From Erodium maritimum (lineage: Eukaryota > Streptophyta > Magnoliopsida > Geraniales > Geraniaceae): a stretch of DNA of 64,000 nt. Shown piece after piece: positions 36,339-48,330 of this stretch. The position numbers and the translations under genes were made by a program. Every line of letters begins with the position of its first letter. Position 1 is the first letter of the stretch. The notes beneath the pieces are model-generated. The model did not search any database. It had not been told where the DNA came from and saw only the letters and a program-made list of their open reading frames with translations. The stretch is from the NCBI GenBank assembly GCA_963921825.1, contig OY997590.1, positions 51,849,039-51,913,038 of the forward strand. Reading direction: 5' to 3'.

Positions 36339-37843
36339 GGGCAACTTTCATCTCAATACCCTAACTATAGGGTTAGCGTCATTTCAGTTCCCTAACTATT
36401 TTTAGTGGCACCTCAATACCCTAGAATGGCATTTTTCGTCACTTTAGTACCCGCCATCAACTTTCCATCCATTTTGCATGGAAAATGCTTGAAAAGTCCA
36501 AAATACCCCTCACTAACAGTCAAAATTTTAAAATATGCCATTGGTTTCAAATTTTCTTTTTATTTATTTATTTATTTTATAAAAAAACATTTTTTATTTT
36601 ATAAAAATTAGAATTTCTTTAAAAAAAATCATATATTATATAAAAAAATCATATTTTATTTTCAAAAATCAGTTTTTATTTTTAAAAATCTTTTTTTATT
36701 TATATAAAATCAGTTTTATTTTTTAAAAAATCAGTTTTATTCCTTTTCATTATTTTTATTTTAATTACTTTTTACACCTTATTTTTAATTTCAATTAATT
36801 TCTTATAATCAATCATTATTTTTAATCAATCATATTTTAATATTTAATCAGATTTGTTCTCATTATTTTCATAATTTTCATTGATTGGAATATAATTTTT
36901 TTAAAAAAATCAAAATAATTTAAGTGCGCACTGCATCATCCGAAGGTTCAGATCTGAATGAAGTCCGAAGAACATGAATCAAAATTTCAGAAATAACGAA
37001 GAACACCCCAAATCCACATATCCAAAACACCCCAAATCCACAGCCTCCAAACCCCCAAATTCGTGCCTCTCTTGTCCATTCTCTCCCTGCCCCCACGCCT
37101 CCAACCTTTTTCAGATTGAAATGAAGTTTGAAGAAAAAAAAAATCAGATGGGCACATAACAACACGAACTCCCCAAGATTGTGGGCTGATTTTTGCAGAA
37201 AATTGAAGAAGATGAGAGAGACGAAACGATTCAAAAAATCGAGCAGCAATCTGCAATTTTAGATCTAAAAAGAAAAAAGGAAGAGCGAGGTATTGGTGCG
37301 GCGGCGAAGGCGGGCTTTAGGCGGCGGGGCGACGGCGAGCTCGTGACGGGGCTGCGACGGCGAGGAGACCACATCATCAAGGTAGGGGAGAGACGTCCAG
37401 ATCTGACTCTTTGGAAATTTGGATCCATGGATTTGGGGTTTTAAAGCTGAGAGCATCATCATCATTTTGGAGCTGAAGCAAATGGTCGTGGTGGATTTGT
37501 AGGTGGTTGTGGTGGATTTGTAGGAGGCCGGTGGTTGTTGCTAGGTATCAATTTTGTAAGCTTTCTGAAATAAAAACTGAACATGTAAAGAGTAAAGGCA
37601 AAAGGGGTATTAAAAGGGTATTTAGAGTTTGAAAGTAAAAAAGGGTAGTTTGGTCATTTTCTGAAAAAATGGGGTCATGTGCGTGTCACATGACCCTTTT
37701 CCATCCAAAATGGATGGAAATTTGACGATAGGTACTAAAGTGACCGAAAATGTCATTCTAGGGTATTGAGGTGCCACTAAAAATAGTTAGGGTACTGAAA
37801 TGAAGCTAACCCTATAGTTAGGGTATTGAGGTGAAAATTGCCC
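36339..37843. mobile_element. second long-TIR element nested in the first (inner)
   Basis: Starts GGGCAACTTTCATCTCAATACC and ends with the inverse (ggtgaaaattgccc). It shares the sub-variant ccctatagttagggtattga at its right end and ccctaactatagggttagcg at its left end, which distinguishes this pair from the outer pair (attgggttttcgtcac). It is about 1.5 kb. A matching 9-bp target duplication is not visible because the flanks are T-rich (left attttttta, right tttgtttat). No transposase. Confidence 0.65.
36900..37640. other. non-TIR interior of inner element, possible captured gene fragment
   Basis: The interior changes from AT-rich to gene-like composition, with a short GC-rich block (37290-37350), a gaagaagatgagagagac stretch and a 21-bp direct duplication around 37484-37526 (gtggtggatttgtaggtgg). 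Such interiors are typical of Mutator-like elements that captured host sequence, but I recognise no parent gene. The frames here are short, and no splice pattern is convincing. Confidence 0.35.
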
Positions 37844-38700
37844 TTTGTTTATTTTCATTTTTTTACAGTTTTCTACCCATCCTCGTTTTCTCTCTTCATT
37901 TCATCTCTATCATTCTCATCTTCATCTCTCTCTCCTCTCTCCTCCTCATCTTCAACTCCTTATGAATCTGGTATGAATTTGGTATTTGAGAAGAGAGAAC
38001 TAATTTTATTATTTTTTTTTATTTTTTTTTTCATTTTCTCTCTCATCCTAAGCTTCGTCTCTCTCTGCAACCTTGCTTGCTTCATCTTCATCAGAAACAA
38101 ATCAATACCCAAATTTTTGAGAAATTACAAACCATCAAAAATTCCAGAATAGACTCTGCCTTGGACCCCTTCTCTTTCGATTTACCGAAATCTCGAGCCA
38201 CACCCACGACCGTCTCCGACCCAGCCACACCCACGACCTTCTCTGACCCAGCCACACCCAGCCACACCCACGCTTTCAGTTTCTCTCTCTAAAAACAAAA
38301 ACAAAACCAAATTTCAGATCTACAAGCTTGATGCCATCCCTCCGTACCCATGTCGGTTTTGATTTTGTTTTTAGAGAGAGAAACTAAAAAAGGTAAAGTG
38401 GTGGGTGTTAAATTGAAAAAAACTAAAGATATGAATTAAACTAAAAAAACGTAAAAAACAATAATTTAAAAAAAATGATTTTTATATTAATTTTAAAATA
38501 AAAACTGAATTTTTTAAAATAAAATTTTAATTTTTAAAAATAAAACTATTTTTTTGTAAATAAAACTGTTTTTTTAAAATATTTTTTAAAATAAAAACTG
38601 ATTTTATAAAAAAACTGATTTTTATAAAAAAAAACTGATTTTCTAATAAAAACTGATTTTACAAAAAAACTGATTTTATAAAAAAACTGATTTTATAATA
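37844..38700. other. interior of outer element, no gene
   Basis: TC-rich low-complexity sequence (37870-38060), a stretch with three cacccacgac-type repeats (38190-38280), then very AT-rich DNA leading into the right inverted repeat. No coding region is supported. Confidence 0.5.
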
Positions 38701-39020
38701 AAAAAACTGATTTTTTTAAATAAAAAATTAATATTTTTAAAGAAATTCTAATTTTTATAAAATAAAAAATGTTTTTTATAAAATAAATAAAAAGAAAATT
38801 TGAAACCAATGGCATATTTTGAAAATTTGACTGTTTGTGAGGGGTATTTTGGACTTTTCAAGCATTTTCCATCCAAAATGGATGGAAAGTTGACGGCGGG
38901 TACTAAAGTGACGGAAAATACCATTCTAGGGTATTGAGGTGCCACTAAAAATAGTTAGGGTATTGAGGTGACGAAAACCCAATAGTTAGGGTATTGAGGT
39001 GAAAATTGCCCTTTTATTAT

Positions 39021-39455
39021 AATTAGGATAATTAGCACACACACGATACATACAAACATAAACGATAGATAATTTTATTACACGTTCACGATTTACATCT
39101 CCTGAACGTATTGAAGGAATTTGGGTTGGTCTCTAACGACCTCCCACAGTTAGCACTTCGTGAAATGTTGGCCATGGTGCTAAAGTACTCAACGGCCGCT
39201 GCAGAGCGATGGTAATTCTCGGTATTTCCCAGCGGGGATGTCTGAACTGCTAAATATTAGCAAAGTTCATACCGGTGGATTTTCTTTGCTAGATCCTGTC
39301 AGTGGTCTCTACACTGCTTTTGGGTTCTCGGCGGGGAACCGACCGGAGCATTGTGGACAAAATTGGCGAAGACTACAGGCCATTACCTTTTATTTGGGCC
39401 CGGTCGGGCGTCGTGTAGCCAACATATGACCAACACCATCTCTTCTTCGGGACTC
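39021..39455. other. unassigned sequence left of the minus copia element
   Basis: It ends in CATGG, the copia target duplication, and continues after the element at 47922. Composition is gene-like (agcgatggtaattctcgg and neighbouring words) but no frame gives a recognisable protein. It may be part of a decayed DNA transposon. Confidence 0.35.
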
Positions 39456-39460
39456 CATGG

Positions 39461-41148
39461 TGTTGGGTCTCGAGGTAGGATTGGAGATGAACCAACTCGC
39501 AGCGGAAAATCAATGAAAACCAAGAGACGATTAAAACCATGAAACAACTAACAAAGAATGGATTCACAAGAGAAAAATTCAGCACTAGTTCTTACCAAAA
39601 CAAGAACACCGGTTAACGAATGATTGGCTTGAGTCTCCAAGACGCCTACGTATCCACATGGGAATCAAAGCCACGTAGTTCTTCTCTTTGAGGACTCAAG
39701 AACACAAACATGGAGGTGGGAGCTTGCCAAACCCGAAATTGCAAGGGAAGGGGGAGAGAAGTTGTGTTTCCTATTCTTGTCTTGTGTTTGTTATGTTGAA
39801 AAAAGATGACTTAAACATAAGAAAACTCATACTTGTCCAACTAAAGGCATGGGACAAGTATGGTGTCAAGTAAGGTGTAAATAGGACAAAGTATGGCAAG
39901 ACAAGATTGGGTTAGGTGGTGAATCACCAACACCTTAATCTTTGTCTTGCTTACGTAGTACTAATTAATCAAGACTTGATTAATTAGTTCCATGGGCCTT
40001 GGTTGCATGGGCCTTTCATGGGCCTCTTGGAACATGGCCCGTGGCCATTTCCAACGAGGTCCCGTGATTCGCTCATCGCCTCCAAGTCTTCCATACCAGA
40101 AATGTCCAACATTATCTGACGCGATCAATCCCAAGACTCCAAGCCTTGTCTCGATCCGTAAAGTCCTATTCACTTACGGGCACATGACCCAAAACCCAGT
40201 TTTGGTCATGTCCCGAGACAACTCCCTTTTGGCCATTCTCCATAAATGTGTCAATGAGTTTCATCCTCCGGTGTGACCCTTAGGTTTATGCATGTCAATA
40301 GATCAACGTAAAATCACATTTTACTTGATCCTATTTAGGTGGCAACTAACGAGACTTTAGTATTGCCTGACACTGCATAGCGAATCGACCATGTCGATTC
40401 TAACCTTTCCGTCGTCCCTGTCATTATCCTTTTATCTCCGATATCCTGATTGGGATAAAGCATAGAGCCGTCATCCTTATTATTCTCAATTACCGTTCCT
40501 TGATATGTGAGATGACTGAAGATATGATACCTAGTATCATGTGCATGGCCATGCTATTATATCAGTCACTCTCGATCAAGCGGCCGAGAACCGATATCTT
40601 TCCCATACCGTAGTATGAGGGATAAATCCCTTAGCCGCCTTTCGTGTCACTCATGTAGCCCGTCCCCAAGCCAATCCTGGCCGTTATGGAAGCCCTGTTA
40701 CGGACAACGTTAGGCTCAGGTCAAACTCAGTTGTTGACTACATAGCGATCACAAAGACTCCTTGGTCTAAGGATACATGACAAGCTACAACACTGAATAT
40801 GTTCATGACTTAATCTATGGCTAATATTCAGGGCGGGTCGTCCAATATCATGTCCCACATGATATCTATGATCAGACTCCGGAATCCCATTCCAATGACA
40901 AACAGAACGTAAGCCATAAAGAGCCATCTTTCATACTAGTCGCTTCTAGTGAAGCTTTGTTGACTAGGGACCCATCGAGTGTGATCTATCTTGATCTATG
41001 GTTGTATTCGCATGGTGGGCATAGATCAGAGCACACATCGATATATTACTCCAACACATAAGTAATATAAAGTCGCTTTAATTTTATTGCTAACAATGAT
41101 ATATACATTTGGACATTTAGGATTGAACTACGGGCACTAAGACTAACA
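39461..41148 (-). repeat. 3' LTR of the defective copia element
   Basis: 1688 bp. Element-strand start TGTTAGTCTTAGTGCCCG at 41148, end GAGACCCAACA at 39461. The polypurine tract (gggcaagtgggagatt) lies at 41149-41164. Confidence 0.93.
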
Positions 41149-41162
41149 ATCTCCCACTTGCC

Positions 41163-44100
41163 CTAGTTCCAATCTAAACTCCAATATGTCCCCATCGACT
41201 TTACATGTCTAACATGTTCAGGCAGCGACACTGCCTTAGTCAAAGGGTTGGCTATGTTATCATATGTTGCAATATATGTTATCTACACTTCACCTCAGTT
41301 CAGTATTTATCTGATGAGGTGGATACGCCGCAATACATGTTTGGATTTGTTATACGATCTAGGCTTTTAGCTTGCGCAATGGCCCTTGTGTTGTCGCAAG
41401 ATGGATTCACCGGGCTGGATGAGTTTTTAATTACACCCAGCCCTGCCATGAATTTCCAAATCCACATAGCCTCCTTAGCTGCCTCTGCAGCATCCATGTA
41501 CTTGGCCTCTGTCGTAGATTCGGCAATGATATCTTGCTTTACGCTCTCCCAGCTAAAGCTCTGCCATTCAGCGTAAACACATATCCTGATTGACTTCTAA
41601 AGTCATCTGGATTTGTCTTGGAACACTAGCGTCTACTTATCCTTCGACGATTAGTTCAGCATCATCTTTCCCCCGGGTTAGAATGATATCTACTGGTACA
41701 ACATAAGGCTTACGGGACGTCTGGTCTCATACATGTCATGGCATATATGATCGATCCTGCCCCCAGGCGCATAGGATTTTCATCATCCTTTTTAGCTCAT
41801 CAGGTGTCTTAGGACACTGAGTCTTGCTGAGATGAATGCCATGACTAGTGGGTAAGAGTCCTTTCTTTGAATCGAGCATTAAGAACCTACTCAATGCCTT
41901 GTTCACATAGGTTCCCTGACTTAAATCCAAGACCCTCTTGGTGCAATCTCTACATATCTTAATCCTTAAGATATGAGAAGCATCGCCTAAGTCCTTTATT
42001 GAAAAACACTTCCTCAACCAAGCTTTAGTCTCGTGCAAGGTTGGGATGTCGTTTTCAATGAGAACCAGAAAGTTAATATTGCTCCCACTAGCCTTCTTAT
42101 AAACGCAAGATTCATCCTCGTTCTTGATTAAGCCAAATCCAATTACAGCTTCATCAAAACAAAGGATCCAACTCCGAGAAGTTCGTTTTAATCCATAAAT
42201 GGATTTCAACAACTTATAAATCTTTCCTTTGTTCTTCGGATCGTCAAAACCTTTGAGTCGAGACATACAAATGTACTCAGTCAAATTTCCATTTAGGAAA
42301 GCGATTTTGACATCCACTTGCCATATCTCGTAATTATGATACGCAGTTATGTCAAGAAGAATTTGGATCGATTTTGACCATAGCCACTAAGGAGAAGGTT
42401 TCCTCATAGTCAATCCATTGGATCTGCCTATAACCTTTCGCCACCAGTTGAGCTTTGTAGGTCAGAGGGTTTCCGTCCATGTCCATCTTCACCTTGAAGA
42501 TCCATTTGCATCCGATGGTCCTCACACCATTGATGGGATCAACCGGTTCCCAGACTCGGTTGTCCGACATGGATTGCATTTCCTCTCTCATGGCTCCCAG
42601 CCATAACTCGGAGTTGGGCCCATCCACGACTTCCTGAAAGGTGGTTGGATCATCGTGATCGACCATGACTTTATTGTCACCTCCGGATACCATATCTTGG
42701 AGGTGGAAGATTGATCCTTTCAAATCGCCTTAGACCTTCCGGAATTGTAACAGGAATTGGTTCTTACTCTACGACAATCTCTGGCTCCTTTCTACTGGGT
42801 TGCCAATTGGTTTAGACAGATATGTACCATCCTGAATTTCTTCGAGATGCACAGTCCTCCCAATGACGTCTTTGGAAACAAAACTCCTTTTCCATAAAGA
42901 CCCCACCCCATGCGACGAACACCATGTTCTCACTGGGATTGTAGAAGTAGTATCCCCTTGTTGCTTTGGGATACCACACGAAGGTGCATATCTCAGATCT
43001 TGGTTCGAGCTTAGTCGAAACCAAATGTTTCACATAAGCCTCGCAACCACAAATCTTTAGGAAGGACAAAGCGCGCATCATCCCATATCATTTTAAAATG
43101 GTGTCCCTTCCACACCCTTCGTCGAAGCCCGATTCACTATGAATGCGGTCGTCTCTAGAGCATAATCCCAGAAAGAGATTGGGAGATCAGTCCAACTAAT
43201 AATGGAACTGACCATTGTCTAACAATGTCCGATTTCTCCGTTTGGCTACACATTTCATCTACAGTGTCCCAAGAGGAGTCCATTCCAAAAGGATCCCATT
43301 CTCTTTTAGATGATCTAATAACTCTGTGGTCAAGTATTTTCCACCTCGATCCAATCGAAGTGCCTTAATACCTTTGTCGAGCTGGTTTTCTACTTTAGTC
43401 TTAAACTCTTTGAATTTATCAAAAGCTTCAAACTTATGTCTCAGCGAATAGACATAACCATATTTACTATAATCATCAGTAAATGTGATAAAGTAGCTAA
43501 AACCCCTCCTGGCAAGTGAACTTATTGGTCTACACACATTCGAGTGTATCATCCCCAATATTTCACCCGCCCTTTCATCGCGATCGATAAAAGGGCACTT
43601 TAGTCATTTTGCCCATCAAACAAACCTTGCACCTATCGATCGAATGGAATTCGAATGAACCTGAAAGTCCGCACTTCTGAAGTGCTGATAGGTGCTTCTT
43701 GTTTATGCGACCTAAATTACAGTCCCATAACAGAGTTAGGTTTAAATCATAGGATTTAGACCTCTTAGTATTAACGAAATATATAGAACTTGAGGCATTG
43801 TTACCCATATCTAATATGTACAATCCTCCAACCAAGTCAGTACTGGTATAAAACATATCATTGCATAGAACATTGAAAATTCCATTTTCAATACTAACAT
43901 TATATCTTTCCTTGTCAAACACGGATACAGATATAATATTCCTACTAAAAGTAGGTATGCAATATACATTATACAATACTAAGACAAGGCCTCTTGGCAA
44001 AGCAAGACTCATGGATCCTACAACAGTTGCCACAACTCTGAGGTCCACTTCGTGCTTTCCAGACCTCTCCTACTTTCAGCCACCATATATAAGTGCATGT

Positions 44101-44677
44101 GTGAGATTCAGTCCTGGTATCTAATACCCATGAATCTTTGGAAGTAGAGAGATGTAGCTCTATAGAGTTAATACCAGATGAAGGCACAGTCCCACCGCCC
44201 TTCCTTAGATCATCCAGGTTTCCTGATGAAGGCGCAGTCCTACTATCCTTCTTCAGATCATCCAGGCTATTTGATGAATGCGCAGTCCCACTGCCCTTCT
44301 TCAGATCAGCCGTGAACTTCCTGTAATCCCGGTTCCAATGACCAGGCTATTGGCAGTAGAAGCAAACATTCTCAGGTATCTCATCTTTCCTGCCAAGTGC
44401 GCATGGGCCCCGCCCTTGCCACTTCCAATTCCCTTGTTGACCATCACAATATCCTTGGATCCCAGATCCCTGATATATTCTTCTCAGCAATTAATGACAC
44501 TTCATGTAAATCTGATATGGTCTTAGAGACAGCCTTGTCAAGGACATATTCTTTGCGTTCAGACTTGAGGACTATCCTCAAAATTCTGTACCAGTCCAAA
44601 TAGTTTGTCCCATTTAGCTTGACCCTGTCAAAAATGGTTTTTAATGACAAACTATTAATGTTCGCTGAATTTGCCAT
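41163..44677 (-). pseudogene. broken copia Gag-Pol polyprotein
   Basis: Colinear with the intact 1341-residue polyprotein but about 510 bp shorter and split into many frames. Defects seen: loss of about 136 gag residues after EYVLDKAV; zinc knuckle reading CFYCQ-stop-PGHWNRDY, with a stop and the last Cys changed to Tyr; protease DTG changed to DTR; integrase zinc His residues changed to Asp and Arg (LLWDCNLGRI); decayed integrase core end (43081-43258); reverse transcriptase lacking the YVDD box by a short deletion; RNase H segment broken. The start (MANSANINSLSLKTIF) and end (NPLTKAVSLPEHVRHV, SLDWN-stop) are still recognisable. It cannot make active enzymes. Confidence 0.93.
44178..44325 (-). 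repeat. 48-bp unit tandemly tripled in the broken gag
   Basis: After the zinc knuckle the minus strand reads three successive versions of DDLKKGGGTVPSSG (ADLKKGSGTAHSSN, DDLKKDSRTAPSSG, DDLRKGGGTVPSSG). The intact element has one. Each unit is about 48 bp, so the frame is kept. Confidence 0.8.
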
Positions 44678-46220
44678 TTGATCTACAACAGATAAAATTC
44701 AATCAGTAAACTGAATAAACTTTATGAAGATCAAGCTTAAACACCAACAATCGATTCTAAACCTTTAGAATCTGAAACCAAGATCCTTGATTCACTCGAT
44801 TAAGCTGAACTAATGCTCACCACTTAATCGAGCTATGTAGGTAGGACTCCATCCAATCACATCCAATATGACTCTTGGCTAGGGTATGTACTTATGTACA
44901 CGACTTACCCTATCTGTTACCCTAGCTCAACCTCAGGCTGAGAATCGCAGTCGGGTCCACCAATTTTCAACTATGGCTCGTCACTATGTAGGTGCTCCGC
45001 TAATGCGCACGACACCCACATATGTCGTCCAAACCTACTACCCCGCTTCCCCATGGATGCTCCGCTAATGCGCACGACACCCATAGGACGGGGAGGTAGT
45101 AAGGTGTTGATGATTGGGAGGTATCGGACATGACCCGCTTTTACTTGTCCAGTTGTGTTCAAAACTTTGGCACATCCTAGATGCGATGAGCACATCAACT
45201 ACATTCCAAATGCAATGATGCCTCAAATTACATCCAATGTAATTCTTCCTTTGAACCCGCCAACTACATCCAATGCAATGACGGTTCTAAGGGTTCACAC
45301 ATAAGGATTAAAATTCCAATTTTATCTTTGCATGTGAGGTGATATGCTCGGTAAATAAAGTTAAGCATGCAATTCTAAAACACATAGAATTAATCATGCA
45401 TAAACTAAACCAAGCATAAAGCGATAAATGTGCACATAATAGCCCCATAAACTAACTCCCACTAGCTTCTTGAGCTCCACCGACTCCAAGCCGATGCCAA
45501 CACCCGAAAAGCCACCAAATGACCTTTTCGCCCTTTCTTCGTCTTGAGTAAAATATTACAATTTAATACACGACTCGCAGGTCGGGAATAAATAAATATT
45601 ACAAACAAGTGGTTCGACGACCACACCTTGAAAGAATAATTACACGCTAACTCTAACGGCTCGCGGGCCGTGAAAATCGATAAATAATTAAATCGAGCTC
45701 GGGGCTATTATGTACACCATGCCAACATCACATCACACATCGTGTTATCAAAAAAGCATGTTATCAAACATCATGTGATTTTCCGGTTTTAATTAATAGC
45801 AAAGTTTCGAAAATTTTTGATGCTCGGTTTATCGAAACCGTTCAAAAATGAAACTTTTGAACATTTGATCTTCGAGTTCGTCATGATGGTTCCAAACTCT
45901 TCATAACTAACAAAACGGTTTAGCCTTGGCATATCAACCATCCAATGGTCATGCTTGGCCTAGCTCCGTCCAACAGAGCCCCGTTCGGTCCCGGTTTCGG
46001 CTCCCCGAGAGTCCCGCTCTCGAGACCCGAAAAATCAAATTTTTTTCAAAATTTTCAGATTTGAAATAATTTTCAAAAATTAATTTTACAAGCATTAAAT
46101 CCATAAACAAGAATTTAAAACATGTTATCAAACAATTTAGCAAAACAACATGTCAAAAACGAAACTTTCAAGCAAAACCGAAACTTTGAACACCGTCTTG
46201 TGAATCCCGAAGGTAGCACG
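44678..46220 (-). other. leader of the defective copia element
   Basis: About 1.5 kb, colinear with the leader of the intact element, including the duplicated gtgtcgtgcgcattagcgga motif (44991-45017 and 45055-45083). No gene. Confidence 0.7.
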
Positions 46221-46232
46221 GCTCTGATACCA
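46221..46232 (-). promoter_or_regulatory. primer-binding site of the defective copia element
   Basis: gctctgatacca on the plus strand is TGGTATCAGAGC on the element strand, one base from the 5' LTR. It is unchanged from the intact element. Confidence 0.92.
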
Positions 46233-46233
46233 C

Positions 46234-47921
46234 TGTTGGGTCTCGAGGTAGGATTGGAGATGAACCAACTCGCAGCGGAAAATCAATGAAAACCAAGAGA
46301 CGATTAAAACCATGAAACAACTAACAAAGAATGGATTCACAAGAGAAAAATTCAGCACTAGTTCTTACCTAAACAAGAACACCGGTTAACGAATGATTGG
46401 CTTGAGTCTCCAAGACGCCTACGTATCCACATGGGAATCAAAGCCACGTAGTTCTTCTCTTTGAGGACTCAAGAACACAAACATGGAGGTGGGAGCTTGC
46501 CAAACCCGAAATTGCAAGGGAAGGGGGAGAGAAGTTGTGTTTCCTATTCTTGTCTTGTGTTTGTTATGTTGAAAAAAGATGACTTAAACATAAGAAAACT
46601 CATACTTGTCCAACTAAAGGCATGGGACAAGTATGGTGTCAAGTAAGGTGTAAATAGGACAAAGTATGGCAAGACAAGATTGGGTTAGGTGGTGAATCAC
46701 CAACACCTTAATCTTTGTCTTGCTTACTTAGTACTAATTAATCAAGACTTGATTAATTAGTTCCATGGGCCTTGGTTGCATGGGCCTTTCATGGGCCTCT
46801 TGGAACATGGCCCGTGGCCATTTCCAACGAGGTCCCGTGATTCGCTCATCGCCTCCAAGTCTTCCATACCAGAAATGTCCAACATTATCTGACGCGATCA
46901 ATCCCAAGACTCCAAGCCTTGTATCGATCCGTAAAGTCCTATTCACTTACGGGCACATGACCCAAAACCCAGTTTTGGTCATGTCCCGAGACAACTCCCT
47001 TTTGGCCATTCTCCATAAATGTGTCAATGAGTTTCATCCTCCGGTGTGACCCTTAGGTTTATGCATGTCAATAGATCAACGTAAAATCCCATTTTACTTG
47101 ATCCTATTTAGGTGGCAACTAACAAGACTTTAGTATTTCTTGACACTGCATAGCGAATCGACCCTGTCGATTCTAACCTTTCCGTCGTCCCTGTCATTAT
47201 CCTTTTATCTCCGATATCCTGATTGAGATAAGGCATAGAGTCGTCATCCTTATTATTCTCAATCACCGTTCCTTGATATGTGAGATGACTGAAGATATGA
47301 TACCCAGTATCATGTGCATGGCCATGCTATTATTTCAGTCACTCTCGATCAAGCGGCCGAGAACCGATATCTTTCCCATACCTCAGTATGAGGGATAAAT
47401 CCCTTAGCCGCCTTTCGTGTCACTCATGTAGCCCGTCCCCAAGCTAATCCTGGCCGTTATGGAAGCCCTGTTACGGACAACGTTAGGCTCAGGTCAAACT
47501 CAGTTGTTGACTACATAGCGATCACAAAGACTCCTTGGTCTAAGGATACATGACAAGCTACAACACTGAATATGTTCATGACTTTATCTATGGCACATAT
47601 TCAAGGCGGGTCGTCCAATATCATGTCCCACATGATATCTATGATCAGACTCCGAAATCCCATTCCAATGACTAACAGAACGTAAGCCATAAAGAGCCAT
47701 CTTTCATACTAGTCGCTTCTAGTGAAGCTTTGTTGACTAGGGACCCATCGAGTGTGATCTATCTTGATCTATGGTTGTATTCGCATGGTGGGCATAGATC
47801 AGAGCACACATCGATATATTAGTCCAACACATAAGTAATATAAAGCCACTTTAATTTTATTGCTAACGATGATATATACATTTGTACATTTAGGATTGAA
47901 CTACGGGCACTAAGACTAACA
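46234..47921 (-). repeat. 5' LTR of the defective copia element
   Basis: 1688 bp, same ends as the 3' LTR. It is followed on the right by the CATGG duplication. Confidence 0.93.
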
Positions 47922-47926
47922 CATGG

Positions 47927-48330
47927 TGTGCTGCTACGTCGGCCATTGGTTCTTCGAACAAGAGGAGAAAATTAGAACGGAAGAAGGTTGGGAGTAAGAG
48001 AGAGTATTGGGAGAAGAGGTGTGAAAAATATAGAAGGATGGGGTGCAATTTATAGGCCAAGTCGCCGGCCATTTAGGGGCATTTTGGTCATTTTGATGTT
48101 GGTGGCAATAATGGCACCCATCCCAAGAAACCTACAATGCACTAAATGTAAAAAAAATACTACTTCTTTTAAATTATTTAAAAAACAACAATGCATTACT
48201 GAAACAGAAAATGCAAGTTAAAAAAACTACAAAGTTTTTTAACTTGATTAAAAACAACAATTCATTAACGAACCAGGAAATACAGCTTAAAAAAACACAA
48301 GTATGTAAAATAAAGAGTGGCGTCACTGGT
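47927..48330. other. no gene; transposon-like flank with a short duplication
   Basis: It continues the sequence interrupted at 39460. At 48160-48300 two diverged copies of a 60-70 bp A-rich unit (core ttaaaaacaacaattcatta) follow each other. The sequence just before (47960-48110) resembles ends of small DNA transposons. Confidence 0.35.

Larger units (their letters stand above)
32751..39011. mobile_element. non-autonomous Mutator-like element with long TIRs (outer)
   Basis: Starts GGGCAATTTTCACCTCAATACC and ends with the inverse (GGTATTGAGG then TGAAAATTGCCC). The perfect 9-bp direct repeat TTTTATTAT flanks it (32742-32750 and 39012-39020), as expected for Mutator-like elements. The inverted repeats extend several hundred bp, through the gtcaactttccatccatttt block and into AT-rich DNA. 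The left one is split by solo LTR D. Without LTR D and its 5-bp duplication the element is about 3.2 kb. A second TIR element lies inside. No transposase is present. Confidence 0.85.
39461..47921 (-). mobile_element. defective Ty1/copia element with similar LTRs
   Basis: 8461 bp, two 1688-bp LTRs, flanked by CATGG (39456-39460 and 47922-47926). The primer-binding site and polypurine tract are intact, but the polyprotein is dead (separate entry). I counted about 28 differences between the two LTRs (about 1.7%), so insertion is fairly recent. It belongs to the same LTR family as the intact element at 23.4 kb and the solo LTR at 8.8 kb. Confidence 0.94.

Noticed and set aside
37860-38300. Ser/Phe-rich and Thr/Pro-rich frames
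   Set aside because: TC-rich and cacccacgac low-complexity sequence inside the TIR element. No domain.
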